This document shows positions 8,752 to 17,927 of a stretch of 64,000 bases of DNA, piece by piece. Below the pieces are notes generated by a model, which saw only the letters and a program-made list of their open reading frames with translations, had not been told where the DNA came from and did not search any database. Origin of the DNA: Synergistaceae bacterium (GTDB taxonomy: Bacteria; Synergistota; Synergistia; Synergistales; Aminobacteriaceae); NCBI GenBank assembly GCA_017540085.1, contig JAFYBQ010000021.1, positions 1 to 64,000 of the forward strand, written 5' to 3'. How positions within the stretch are numbered: position 1 is the first letter of the stretch; every line of letters begins with the position of its first letter. The translations under genes were made by a program, and so were the position numbers.

Positions 8752-11459
8752 AGATATTATCCATAACGTTAAATAATCTCAACTCACTGCGCGGGACGTG
8801 GAATATAAATCTTGAGGATAAAGCGTACACTTCCGGCGGTATATTCGCTGTAACAGGGCCGACAGGAGCGGGAAAGACTACTATATTTGACGCTGTATGC
8901 CTTGCGCTTTACAGGAGGACTCCGAGACTCCCGCATGTAACATCAGGCGAGAACGAAATAATGTCAAAGCACACTAATTCATGCGGGGCAAAAGTGAAAT
9001 TTGAGTCCGGCGGGAAAATTTACGTCTGCGAATGGAGTCAGAGACGAACGGGGAAAACATTTCAGGCGACTCATACTATATCACTTGACGGAAAGCCGCT
9101 GACGGATTCGCAGAAACAGAAAGACACATCAGCCCGCGTGAAAGAAATAACCGGGATGGATTTTGACAGGTTCGTGCAGGCAGTGCTTCTTGAGCAGGGA
9201 GGCTTTGACAGATTCCTTAACGCAAAGAAAAACGAGCGGGCAGAAGTCTTAGAGCTTATCACAGGAACAGGGATATACAGCGAAATTTCAAGCAGGGTAT
9301 ATCGGCGCAGCAAGGACAAACGCACGGAGCTTGACGGAAAACGCAAAGAACTTGAGTCAGAGAAATCACGCTTTGAGGGAATGACGCAGGAAAGTTTGCA
9401 GGCAGAAATTTCACGTATGAATGACGAAATTTTACGGGCTGAGGCCGGGCACAAGTCAACCGGGGAAATATTGACATGGCAGCGCGAAATCATGAAGCTG
9501 AACAATGACATGGCCGGAGTCCGCAGAGATATAGCCATTCACGCACAGGAGTCAGCAAACTTTGAGGCCGGGCGCGTGCTTCTTGAGTCGGCGGAACGTG
9601 CGGTGAGTCTCGGCGGTGAATATGAAGCTCTGCGGGCAAAGCGTGAGGCGGTGAAAAGGGCTGAGGGTGATATTTCTGCATTGTCGGCGAAAATCTCATC
9701 ACAGGAGTCGGAATGCTCGAAAATTTCGGCGGGGCTTCCCGGAATGAATGATGAGCTGTCGCGCCTCAGAGGGGAAATTTCCGGGTCTTCTGAGGCTGTC
9801 GTCAAAGAGATTGAAGCGGCTGTGAAGGATTATGAGCGTCAGAAAAATAATCTTGGGGAGGCAGAACGGGAAATATCACGGCTCGGCCATGTGTGCAGGA
9901 CAGCAAAAGACAATCTCGAACGCATAGAGGCCAGCGGGAAAAAATTACTGGCGGAAAAAAACAGGCTTGACGAAAGGCGCAGGACTCTTCATGAACAGTT
10001 CATGAGCATGGACGCAAAGACACGCGAGGCAGTTCTTGACGAGGAACGCGCAAAACTTCAGCCCGATGTCCCCTGCCCCCTTTGCGGCTCAACGTCTCAC
10101 CCCGGAATCGCTCATACATCTTCAGGCGGTGAAAATCCTGATGACATGTTCGCGGCAAAAGCCAAACTCAATGAGGATTGCAAAAAGGCGGAGGAGGCTG
10201 TGAATGTCGCGGATAAAAAATTGCAGGACGAGCGCGACAGATGGCAGGAGGCACACGATGAAAAAATTTCGGCCTTCAATGAATATTCACGTCTTGTTGA
10301 AGAGGCAGCAAAGTGCAAAACGAAACTTTCTGAGGCAAAATCAGCATTGACCGACTCAATCCGCCCTGCGGGAATCACATGGGACGATGACACACGGAAA
10401 ATGATGACGCAGGCGCGGGAATGGTCAGCGAAAATTGACGGCCTCGAAAAACGCATACAGTCATCACAGCAGGATTTGAGTCAAATACAGGCCGTAATAC
10501 TTTCCGGGCGTGAATCTCTTGACGCGAAACGCCGGGAGCTTGAGACTTTTTCGGCGGAGCTTGGCGGACTCGAATCGTCATTCGCGGAAAAGCTCAGGCA
10601 GAAGAATTTTGACGGTGAAGAATCTTTCCTGCGGGCGCGGAGTCGTTCAGGTGAAATTGAGTCTCTCCGCAGGAAACGCGATGAGCTGTCAGCAAAAACG
10701 GCCATGCTTGACGGGGCATTGATGAGCATACAGAAACAGCTTGACGAACAATCAGCACGGAACCTCACATCAGAGTCTCCCGAAAAAATAGAGGAATTAT
10801 ACAGACTGGAAGACTCCAGCCTCAAAAAACTTCATCAGGAAATCGGCATACTGACTCAGAGACTGAAGAACGTAACAGACAGTGCCGCGAAAGTGAAAGC
10901 ACTTGAGGCCGAATATGACGATCTCAAAGCCAAGTGCGATGACTGGGACATGCTGAACGATCTCATAGGCTCGGCGGAGGGCGACAAGTTCCGGGTTTAC
11001 GCGCAGAAAGTAACGCTATCCCTTGTCGTGAACAACGCCAACGAGTATTTACGCAAAATGAACGGACGCTACACGCTGATACAGACTCCCGGAAGCGATG
11101 AGCTTGAACTCAGCGTGAAGGACAGCGAGCAGGCCGGGACAGTCAGAACAACCGAAAACTTGTCCGGCGGGGAAAAATTCATCATCAGCCTTGCATTAGC
11201 CCTCGGACTTTCTCAGATTTCAGGCAGCAGGGCGCAGGTTGACTCGCTTTTCATTGATGAGGGATTCGGCTCTCTTGACGAGGAAGCATTAAGCTCCGCG
11301 CTTGACGCTCTCGGAGAAATTCGCCGCGAGGGAAGAATGATAGGCATAATCTCTCACATCTCAGGCATAAGCGAACGTATCACCGCAAAGATTAACGTGA
11401 TACGCAAATCAGAAGGCACAAGCATGATCATCGGGCCGGGCTGCTCCGGGTCAATGTAG
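8748..11459 (+). CDS. sbcC: Exonuclease SbcCD, SMC-like ATPase subunit C
   Basis: Rad50-type ATPase partner of SbcD. Walker A is GPTGAGKTT near residue 37. Two long coiled-coil arms flank a zinc hook, C443-P-L-C446, which dimerises the arms. The C-terminal lobe has the ABC signature LSGGEKF and Walker B SLFIDEGFG. At 903 residues it is within the normal range. The ATG overlaps the sbcD stop (ATGA). The tRNA-Pro gene follows after about 60 bases with its own promoter, so the operon probably holds only these two genes. Confidence 0.95.
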   Translation: MKILSITLNNLNSLRGTWNINLEDKAYTSGGIFAVTGPTGAGKTTIFDAVCLALYRRTPRLPHVTSGENEIMSKHTNSCGAKVKFESGGKIYVCEWSQRRTGKTFQATHTISLDGKPLTDSQKQKDTSARVKEITGMDFDRFVQAVLLEQGGFDRFLNAKKNERAEVLELITGTGIYSEISSRVYRRSKDKRTELDGKRKELESEKSRFEGMTQESLQAEISRMNDEILRAEAGHKSTGEILTWQREIMKLNNDMAGVRRDIAIHAQESANFEAGRVLLESAERAVSLGGEYEALRAKREAVKRAEGDISALSAKISSQESECSKISAGLPGMNDELSRLRGEISGSSEAVVKEIEAAVKDYERQKNNLGEAEREISRLGHVCRTAKDNLERIEASGKKLLAEKNRLDERRRTLHEQFMSMDAKTREAVLDEERAKLQPDVPCPLCGSTSHPGIAHTSSGGENPDDMFAAKAKLNEDCKKAEEAVNVADKKLQDERDRWQEAHDEKISAFNEYSRLVEEAAKCKTKLSEAKSALTDSIRPAGITWDDDTRKMMTQAREWSAKIDGLEKRIQSSQQDLSQIQAVILSGRESLDAKRRELETFSAELGGLESSFAEKLRQKNFDGEESFLRARSRSGEIESLRRKRDELSAKTAMLDGALMSIQKQLDEQSARNLTSESPEKIEELYRLEDSSLKKLHQEIGILTQRLKNVTDSAAKVKALEAEYDDLKAKCDDWDMLNDLIGSAEGDKFRVYAQKVTLSLVVNNANEYLRKMNGRYTLIQTPGSDELELSVKDSEQAGTVRTTENLSGGEKFIISLALALGLSQISGSRAQVDSLFIDEGFGSLDEEALSSALDALGEIRREGRMIGIISHISGISERITAKINVIRKSEGTSMIIGPGCSGSM

Positions 11460-11475
11460 GCGCAGGGCTTGAGGT

Positions 11476-11504
11476 TTGACGGGATAATTTGCGCGTGGTA
11501 GAAT
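11476..11504 (+). promoter_or_regulatory. Sigma-70-type promoter of tRNA-Pro
   Basis: A -35 box TTGACG (11476-11481) and a -10 box TAGAAT (11499-11504) are separated by exactly 17 bases. The expected transcription start lies 6-8 bases beyond the -10 box, shortly before the mature tRNA 5' end at 11520. Confidence 0.75.
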
Positions 11505-11519
11505 GCTCGCTGTGATTTA

Positions 11520-11597
<78 letters not shown>

Positions 11598-11603
11598 GCG
11601 GCA

Positions 11604-11640
11604 AAAATCGGGATTCCTTCAGGGGAGTCCCGATTTTTTT
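11604..11640 (+). terminator. Intrinsic terminator of tRNA-Pro
   Basis: AATCGGGATTCC pairs with GGAGTCCCGATT (one G-T wobble) around a short loop and is followed by a run of T. A strong rho-independent terminator placed 10 bases after the tRNA. Confidence 0.88.
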
Positions 11641-11706
11641 TGTGCTGAAATTTTCCCTATGATTTACGTGATAGAATGTGAAAAATTGAAAGGTGGCATT
11701 TTACTT

Positions 11707-12593
11707 ATGCTTGAATCTTCATTCACACCGCTGAAGCCGATTCCGTCATCTGCTGATTTTTACAGGTACTTTTTCAGCCAGTACAGTTTTATTAAGGCAA
11801 ATGACCTCTGTATGCGTTACGCTGTTGAAGTTATCCCTAAAGAAGAAAAATTGCGGGCTGTTCACGCTGTAGTTCACATGAACGGCGAAGAGAATGAAGA
11901 AAATTCGGTGTTCCTTAAAGGTATGGGCGTATGTATTCCATATTTGGAGGAGCTGAAAAAAGAAGACCGCGGATTTTCTCAGGATCTTCTCAATTTTTCT
12001 GCCGACTGTCTCAGGAAGAAAGAGACCCGCTTGACTGGTTTTTGCTGACGAATGAATTTCTGATGGTTTATGCCGTGTGCGAGCGGGCAATAATTCACTT
12101 CATTTCCGACACAGAACAGACAGCGGAAAATAACGGCGGATTTATCAAAGAGAAACAAATACTGTCAATACTTTCGCAAATACTCAGCGGGCGGGGTACT
12201 CTTAAGACCTATGTAAAAATTGTAACGCGCACAACAGGGGGCATTTTTGCGTCTATGGAAGATATTAATGCCGTCTGGCTCTACTATACTTTGCTGCGAC
12301 ACTGCATAGCACACAGCGCGGGAATATGGGATCAGAAATTTCATGACAGCATGAAAAATAACACGGATAGCCGCCTGAAAAATGTCGAAAAAAGGCTCGC
12401 TATGCATCCCATTTACACGGGTACATATGACATTGATGATAATCCTTTTTTCAGAAATTATAAGGTCGGTAGTGTAATCGAAATTTCAGAGACACAGCTA
12501 AATTTCTTCCGCAACACTGTGCTGAGAGTCATAGAAGGATTAGAGAAACTCGGAAGGCAAGCCCCCCGGCCATGTGTTAAGCAGGGGGGATAA
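11707..12593 (+). pseudogene. HEPN-like domain gene, frameshifted
   Basis: One gene read in two frames. The first frame runs from the ATG at 11707 (AGGTGG at 11691-11696, -10-like TAGAAT at 11672-11677) to a stop at 12048. Coherent coding then continues one frame back (QEERDPLDWFLLTNEFLM) to 12593. Restoring one base near the TTTTT run at about 11993-11998 joins them into about 295 residues. The second part has LLRHCIAHSAG, an R-x4-H motif as in HEPN domains. The last residues fall inside a C/G-rich palindrome. No slippery heptamer is in frame at the switch, so programmed frameshifting is not favoured. A sequencing error or a real mutation are both possible. Function unknown, perhaps an RNase-type protein. 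Confidence 0.55.
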
Positions 12594-12626
12594 ATGATTA
12601 TCCGCTGAAACAGCCGGGGCATTTTC

Positions 12627-13730
12627 TCACAGTATTATGCTGATTCTGTTCACGCTGTCGGAATAATTATGCGCGATATTTTTCGCTATCTTCCTGAGCA
12701 TGGCCACGCCCAAATGAATATCATCGTCATCATCTGCACGGAATGGGTCAAATTCTTTCCCCGTGTACGCAAAATCAATCGCCGTAGAGCCGTCAGCCTC
12801 AGAATATGATATGCCCAAGTCAATATTCACGCTCTGCCCGTCAGCAAAGCACCCGGAAATTATCTCGTACACAAGCTCCTCACAGCACAATTCAAGCCTG
12901 TACGCAAGCCCCGCAGCAAGTCCGTATTTTTCGCTGAAACCGTGTATCCTCCCCTGCATTTCGAGAAGGTCAAAATCTTTCTGCCGTATCTCGTAGCTAA
13001 GGTACTTCAGTTTGCGGATGAATGCCACTGTCTTTTCACGCTTTGGACTGTCGAATATCTCCGCCGGAGTACCCTGCTCATATATTCCCCTGTCAGCAAA
13101 GAAAAGCACCCTGTCGGCAACTTCACGCGCAAAATTCATCTCATGCGTAACAATAAGCATCGTCATGTTATGTTTCGTCAGCATACGAATCATCGCAAGC
13201 ACTTCCCCTACCATCGTGGGATCAAGCGCGCTCGTAGGCTCATCGAACAATAACACTTTCGGCTTCATCATGAGGGAGCGGCATATTGCTATTCTCTGCT
13301 GCTGGCCGCCGGACAAATGCGCTGGCATTGAGTGAGCTTTTGACGTGAGTCCGACTTTCGACAGCCATTCATGCGCGAGGGACTCGGCCTCTTTCCGGGA
13401 CATTCCCGCGAGCCTTACGGGGGCGAGGCACAAATTATCCATCACGTTCATGTGCGAGAACAGATAAAATTTCTGGTACACCATTCCCATTTTCCGCCGT
13501 ATCCTGTTCACGTCAGCACCCCGGGCTGTGATTTCCTCGCCGTCAATGAATATCTGCCCGCTGTCGGGTTTTTCGAGAAGCTCAAGCGAACGCAGAAAGA
13601 CGCTTTTCCCGCACCCTGAGCCGCCGATTATGGCGATTCTTTCTCCCTCGTCAACAGTAAGATTCACATCATGAAGGACGCTGAGACTCCCGAATGACTT
13701 GCAGAGATTCTTAACTTCTATAAGGCTCAT
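12627..13730 (-). CDS. Amino-acid ABC transporter ATPase with C-terminal GHKL-like domain
   Basis: ATPase of a polar amino-acid (GlnQ/HisP-type) importer. Residues 1-243 are a complete nucleotide-binding domain: Walker A GGSGCGKS (36-43), Q-loop MVYQKF, signature LSGGQQQR (139-146), Walker B VLLFDEP (159-165), and H-loop VTHE. Residues about 250-367 are extra. This segment resembles an RsbW/HATPase_c_2 anti-sigma-type fold (LELCCEELVYEI as N-box, FAYTGKEFDPF, GVAMLRKIAKNIAH). GlnQ-type ATPases are normally about 240 residues, so this is a fusion. The start overlaps the permease stop, so the two are coupled. A role for the tail in sensing or gating is inference. Confidence 0.88.
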   Translation of the reverse strand: MSLIEVKNLCKSFGSLSVLHDVNLTVDEGERIAIIGGSGCGKSVFLRSLELLEKPDSGQIFIDGEEITARGADVNRIRRKMGMVYQKFYLFSHMNVMDNLCLAPVRLAGMSRKEAESLAHEWLSKVGLTSKAHSMPAHLSGGQQQRIAICRSLMMKPKVLLFDEPTSALDPTMVGEVLAMIRMLTKHNMTMLIVTHEMNFAREVADRVLFFADRGIYEQGTPAEIFDSPKREKTVAFIRKLKYLSYEIRQKDFDLLEMQGRIHGFSEKYGLAAGLAYRLELCCEELVYEIISGCFADGQSVNIDLGISYSEADGSTAIDFAYTGKEFDPFRADDDDDIHLGVAMLRKIAKNIAHNYSDSVNRISIIL

Positions 13731-14404
13731 GATAACTGCTCCCTTCTGTTCTGGAAATAGTCAGACAGCGCGAATATCCCGTGAACGATATACGCCAGCG
13801 CAAGATATATCAGCATTCCGATTATGATTGTGATCATCGGCTGCATTGTCCGGGAAGCTATGTTGTTGATTACCCGCGTTAAGTCTGTGATTGATACGTA
13901 GCCGACAACGCTCGTCCACTGAATCAGGTTTACTACTGTTGACTGGTACACGGGCTTTGCGATTCGTATCACCTGCGGCAGTGTTATGAGCCTGAAAGAC
14001 TGCCACGCCGAGAAGCCGAGAGTCCTTGCCGCCTCTACCTGCCCTTTGTCTGTCGCGCTGACTGATGCCCGGAGCAATTCAGCCACATGCGCCGCCACGT
14101 TAAGGGAGAAAGTAATCACGGCGATAGTGTTCGCGTCAAGAGGACTGCGGGCGAATATTCCGTAGTACATGAGCATTAACAGCATGAGAACGGGAGAGCC
14201 TCTCAGGACAACAATATATATTTTCGCCGGGACGCTAAATATTTTGAGGCTTGACATTCTCAGCAGGCAGATTAACGCGCCGAGAAGAGTCCCGAAAAGC
14301 ATGGAGAAGAAAGAAATATATATTGTCGCGTTGAGACCCTTCAGGATGGTCATGTATGAGCCGCCCTGAATTAGAATCCTGTATAGGATTTCGCTTAATG
14401 GCAT
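13727..14404 (-). CDS. Amino-acid ABC transporter permease
   Basis: Membrane subunit of the His/Glu/Gln/Arg/opine family, about 225 residues with five or six hydrophobic helices. The EAA-type coupling loop reads GQVEAARTLGFSAWQSFRLITLPQ, shown here only as a landmark near residues 120-142 (key part EAARTLGFS). It overlaps the following ATPase gene by four bases. The four binding-protein genes on the same strand upstream are the obvious partners, although a plus-strand gene separates them. Confidence 0.9.
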   Translation of the reverse strand: MPLSEILYRILIQGGSYMTILKGLNATIYISFFSMLFGTLLGALICLLRMSSLKIFSVPAKIYIVVLRGSPVLMLLMLMYYGIFARSPLDANTIAVITFSLNVAAHVAELLRASVSATDKGQVEAARTLGFSAWQSFRLITLPQVIRIAKPVYQSTVVNLIQWTSVVGYVSITDLTRVINNIASRTMQPMITIIIGMLIYLALAYIVHGIFALSDYFQNRREQLS

Positions 14405-14483
14405 TGAGATTTTGACTCCTTCCGTGAAATTATGCGTATATTATAATGAACGCGCAGAAATTTTCAGGGGGGATAAATATCCG

Positions 14484-14888
14484 ATGAGAAAGATTTTCCG
14501 GCTTATCACTGCGGTATTACTCATAACAATTTTCACAGCCCCGGCATTTTCCGCACTAAGGCTACAGCCTCACACAAAGTACACGCTTTACATCGGCATG
14601 AATGACGGCAAGACGGGAAAACCTACATATGACTTGGCGGAAGCCCGGAAGATTCTCGTGAACGTTGCCGGGAAATATGTTGACGGCTACACGGTGTATG
14701 ACGCTGAGGGATTCTGGCGCGAGGGCGAAAATACATACAGCGAGAAGACTCTAGTCTGCGTTATCGTTGACGTGTCAGAAGAATCCGTGCAGAAAGTCAT
14801 GAATGAGGCACTGAAAATTTTCCGGCAGAATACGATTCTTGTTGAGCGGTCAGAAGTAGTGAGCGAATTTTACGGCGGGGATTATTGA
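14484..14888 (+). CDS. Exported DUF3574-like protein
   Basis: About 134 residues starting at ATG 14484, just inside a longer frame. This start gives a clean signal peptide (MRKIFRLITAVLL to PAFSA) and sits downstream of a G-rich Shine-Dalgarno at 14466-14472. The mature part matches the DUF3574 pattern: YTLYIGM near the start, then GYTVYDAEGFWR, then a strand and helix ending in VSEF. Function of the family is unknown. It is the only plus-strand gene inside the minus-strand transporter locus, divergent from the permease and convergent with the binding-protein genes. Confidence 0.7.
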   Translation: MRKIFRLITAVLLITIFTAPAFSALRLQPHTKYTLYIGMNDGKTGKPTYDLAEARKILVNVAGKYVDGYTVYDAEGFWREGENTYSEKTLVCVIVDVSEESVQKVMNEALKIFRQNTILVERSEVVSEFYGGDY

Positions 14889-14908
14889 TATTGAGCGGGA
14901 AAATATGC

Positions 14909-14942
14909 GGGGGGCGGGAGCTGTCTCACCCCCCGTAATTTT
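14909..14942. terminator. Bidirectional terminator-like hairpin
   Basis: CGGGGGG pairs with CCCCCCG, with an inner GAG/CTC helix, followed on the plus strand by TAATTTTT. It lies between two convergent genes and can serve the DUF3574-like gene and, less well, the binding-protein array. Confidence 0.65.
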
Positions 14943-14947
14943 TGCGG

Positions 14948-15806
14948 CTACTTTGCGGGCTTGAGGTGATAGAACGTATCGAACTGGTAATAAGGCTCAG
15001 AGAGTATTACGCCGTTCGGGACATCGTACTTTGTGCCTCTTCCGCGCTTGTGCTCGAACCAGAAGACAACATCAGACCGCCCGGAACTGAGCATAGCGGC
15101 TCTTGCGCTGGACTCGATGTTCTGAAGCCTGACATTGATTCCGAGTCTGCCTGCGATTTCGGCGAGTATTGCGGCGTTGAAGCCGTTTGCTGAACCGTCC
15201 GGGGCAATGTAGTCTATCGGGGGCATGTCTCCTGTTACAGCGGCGTTGATTGTGGGCGCACCGTCAAAATTCCTGAACATCACCGGGCCGACTTCCTGCA
15301 AGTCGGGGTTGGTGATGTGCCTTTCCTCCATCACTGCTGTGTCTGTGCCGAGTATGTATTTCCCCTGAAGGGTTATGAGAGTCCCGTCGCGCTTCATTTC
15401 GGTGATTGCCTTGTCGAACGACTCGCACAATGCCTTGTTGTTCTCAAAGAATCCGAACGACAGCAAAAACGGATCTTTGGGAGTCATCACAATACAGTTG
15501 ATTGTGTAGCCGTGGTTGGCGTTCATGAAATACTCGGCGACAGATTCGGGCATGAGGATTTCGTCAATCTCTCCGGCGTTGAGAGCCATAATCATCTGTG
15601 TGATTGACCTGTAGAAGAAAAATTCAGGCATGGCCGGGTTGTTAGCCATCATTACGACATGGCCGGCATTGGCGATAATATTGCGGAACTCTTTCGGGGT
15701 AACATTGAGGCGTTCAATCATTCCGACACGGTGCGAGGCTTCAGCCGAGAACACAGCCGGAGCGAAAGCGAGAATCATAACTAGGGCGCATAAAACTTTT
15801 TTCATG
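14948..15806 (-). CDS. Exported amino-acid-type binding protein, halves permuted (copy 1)
   Basis: Solute-binding protein of about 285 residues with signal peptide MKKVLCALVMILAF...VFSA. Start ATG 15806, with AAGGAGG at 15813-15819. The first half (VGMIERLNVTPKEF, then ALNAGEIDEILMPESVAEYF, then EMKRDGTLITLQGKYI) matches the part that comes last in HisJ-type proteins. The second half (AAVTGDMPPIDYI, GFNAAILAEIAGRL, SGRSDVVFW, GVILSEPYY) matches the part that comes first. The fold is therefore expected to be whole but circularly permuted. Last of four tandem paralogs, 15 bases after the next copy. Ligand unknown. Confidence 0.85.
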
Positions 15807-15821
15807 AAAACAATTCCTCCT

Positions 15822-16685
15822 TCAATCTTCGTCAAATCTCAAATGAATAAACGTGTTCCATTCGAGATAGGGTTCAGAGAGTATTATACTTTCAGGGACA
15901 TCAAGATACTTGTCGGTCATTTTGCTGACTTCATACCAGAAAACGACATCGGTCTTCCCTGAGACAATAGCGGCAGTCCGTGCGCCCGTCTCAACCTGAA
16001 TCACATTGATGTTTACACGGAGCCGCCTCCCGATTTCCGCAAGAACGGCCATGCTGTAGCCCGCTGGGAGTCCCATGTCATCAACAAAATCAACAGGCGG
16101 AAGATCCCCCGTAACAGCAACTTTCACCGTTTGCGCGTCCGGGAAGCTGTCGAATGTTATGCGGTTCTGCCTGCGTCTTTGCTTGGGTGTGATTCCGTAA
16201 ATGGCATCATAAGTTTCATCGGGCGGGAAATTTTTGACGTACTTCTGAAACAGCCCGGAAAGCGTGTAATCATTCCTCATTGAGACTAAAGCGGCGTTCC
16301 ATCTGTCGCGGAGGTGAACGCGGTCTTTCATGAAGCCGAAACAAAGACTCATCTGCCCGGAGTTTGAGATACAGCAGGGTGTATAGCTTTTGTTGACCTT
16401 CATGAGGTACTCGGCGACGAAATCGGGCAATATCATTTCTTCAATGTCCCCGCGTGAAAGTGCCATCTGCATTTGGGACAGTGAGTCGTAGAACCGGGCT
16501 TTGCTTGTTGTGTGATCATCGCCGAGAATCGCCCAGCCCTTTGCGGCCCAAGAGTTACGCATGAGCATGAAGAACTCATCCGGGGAAGATTGCAGGCGTG
16601 TCAGCAGTCCGACATAATCATCATCAGCATACGAGATTCCGCCCAGCATGGCCGAAATCATGAGAATACACAGAAATTTTTTCAC
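15822..16685 (-). CDS. Exported amino-acid-type binding protein, halves permuted (copy 2)
   Basis: 287 residues, GTG start at 16685 with AAAAGGAG about 8 bases upstream and a signal peptide. Same swapped order as its neighbours: SLSQMQMALSRGDIEEMILPDFVAEY (key part ALSRGDIEEMILP) in the first half, and VAVTGDLPPVDFV, AVLAEIGRRL and ESIILSEPYLEW in the second. It is more divergent than the other copies in the middle (KQRRRQNRITF). It lies directly downstream of the methyltransferase remnant, so its original promoter or read-through may have been altered by that insertion. Confidence 0.85.
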   Translation of the reverse strand: MKKFLCILMISAMLGGISYADDDYVGLLTRLQSSPDEFFMLMRNSWAAKGWAILGDDHTTSKARFYDSLSQMQMALSRGDIEEMILPDFVAEYLMKVNKSYTPCCISNSGQMSLCFGFMKDRVHLRDRWNAALVSMRNDYTLSGLFQKYVKNFPPDETYDAIYGITPKQRRRQNRITFDSFPDAQTVKVAVTGDLPPVDFVDDMGLPAGYSMAVLAEIGRRLRVNINVIQVETGARTAAIVSGKTDVVFWYEVSKMTDKYLDVPESIILSEPYLEWNTFIHLRFDED

Positions 16686-16825
16686 GGTATCAGACTCCTT
16701 TTCAGGTATTGAAGGCTCTTATGATACCACGATACTAACGCTTCCCGCAGCTGTGAATGTCTGTCAGTCAGTCGGCCTTCTCTCGTCATTGATGAGGATG
16801 TAATTTGCGGACGCTCCCGCCCTAA

Positions 16826-17053
16826 GTGCCGCTGAGGATTTTCGTGTGGACGTGGTAGCCGAGTCCCTCAAGATGATTCAGATTGTGAGGATTTCACGTT
16901 CCTGATGTCGCCTAACGGAATATCGCGGAAATTAGCGGCGTAAGTCTCACGGGCTGAAGGGTCAATTTCTGACGAGAAAACGCACCCGCACCCGGCATTC
17001 TCGAAAGCGAGACGAATACCGCCGATTCCCGCGAAAGGGTCGGCAAACTTCAT
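16826..17053 (-). pseudogene. Remnant of a C5-cytosine DNA methyltransferase
   Basis: The first 61 codons read MKFADPFAGIGGIRLAFE (motif I, the SAM-binding loop) through LGDIRNV, then stop. A shifted frame about 16826-16880 gives HLEGLGYHVHTKILSG, which matches a segment well past the catalytic Cys motif in Dcm-type enzymes. The catalytic PCQ region, the target-recognition domain and the C-terminus are missing. The ATG abuts the stop of binding-protein copy 3. This is a deletion derivative sitting between two paralogous transporter genes. No partner restriction endonuclease was seen. Confidence 0.75.
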
Positions 17054-17926
17054 TCAGTTGTGTATGTAGAAGTCAAGAAAGTCCCGGCTAAATATGTTCC
17101 AGCTCCATGGATTCCCCCCGGCGGGTCTCTTCCGAAGGTGAATGAATTTCTCCCAGTCGTAATATGTCTCTGACACTATGACCCCTTCAGGTATGTCCGG
17201 CTGAGTCGCGGAGCCTTTCACGACCTCGTACCAGAAAACGACATCCGCACGTCCCGACGCAAGCGCAGCACTCCTAGCAGCCGACTCAATATTCAGCAGC
17301 TCAATGTTCACGCCGAGACGCTTCCCGATTTCCGCAAGCACCGCAGTGCTGAACCCGGCAGGCTCTCCCGCGTCATTCATGTAGTCGACAGGCGGCAAAT
17401 CTCCCGTTACAGCCGCACGGATTGTCCCGGCTCCGTCAAATTTCGCGAACTCGACAGCTTTCGGGGGATTCTTTCCGGCTGAGGACAGGTACATTCCTTC
17501 AAGTGCTGAGAGCGTCCAATCCCCGCGCATTTCTGTTATTGCCCGGCTGAATTTCTCGCATAATTCTTTGTTGTCGGCTCGGAAACCGAATGCCAGTCCC
17601 ATCCCCTTTGAGCGCAATACTAATACTGACTCATATTCGGGACTCTGATTCATGAGATACTCGGCTGTTGCTTCGGGTAATACTATGTGCTTTATTTCCC
17701 CGGCGTTCAGTCCCATCTGCATGGCGTTCAAATTCGGGTAGAACTTCACGCGGACTTCTAGCAGCTCATTGTGAGGGGCAAAGGATTTCTGCCATTCCTG
17801 CGAGAATGACTCCTCCGTTGAGTTCAGCTTCTCAAGCATTCCCAGCGATATAACGCGCTTTTCGAGGCCGTACGACGTTCCGCACAGCCCTGCAACAAGC
17901 ACTAACGCAAAAATTAATCTCTTCAC
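17054..17926 (-). CDS. Exported amino-acid-type binding protein, halves permuted (copy 3)
   Basis: 290 residues, GTG start, signal peptide ending near SYGLE. Residues about 24-150 are the canonical C-terminal portion (LGMLEKLNSTEESF, MGLNAGEIKHIVLPEATAEYL, ITEMRGDWTLSALEGMY). Residues about 168-270 are the canonical N-terminal portion (AAVTGDLPPVDYM, AVLAEIGKRLGVNIEL, SGRADVVFWYE, GVIVSETYY). It has a tail of about 20 residues not found in the other copies, beside the methyltransferase remnant. That tail may come from the inserted DNA. Confidence 0.85.
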   Translation of the reverse strand: MKRLIFALVLVAGLCGTSYGLEKRVISLGMLEKLNSTEESFSQEWQKSFAPHNELLEVRVKFYPNLNAMQMGLNAGEIKHIVLPEATAEYLMNQSPEYESVLVLRSKGMGLAFGFRADNKELCEKFSRAITEMRGDWTLSALEGMYLSSAGKNPPKAVEFAKFDGAGTIRAAVTGDLPPVDYMNDAGEPAGFSTAVLAEIGKRLGVNIELLNIESAARSAALASGRADVVFWYEVVKGSATQPDIPEGVIVSETYYDWEKFIHLRKRPAGGNPWSWNIFSRDFLDFYIHN

Positions 17927-17927
17927 G

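Noticed and set aside
11931-12048. Programmed -1 frameshift in the HEPN-like gene
   Set aside because: No X-XXY-YYZ heptamer in the zero frame at the switch and no clear downstream stimulator. One lost base in the T run is simpler.
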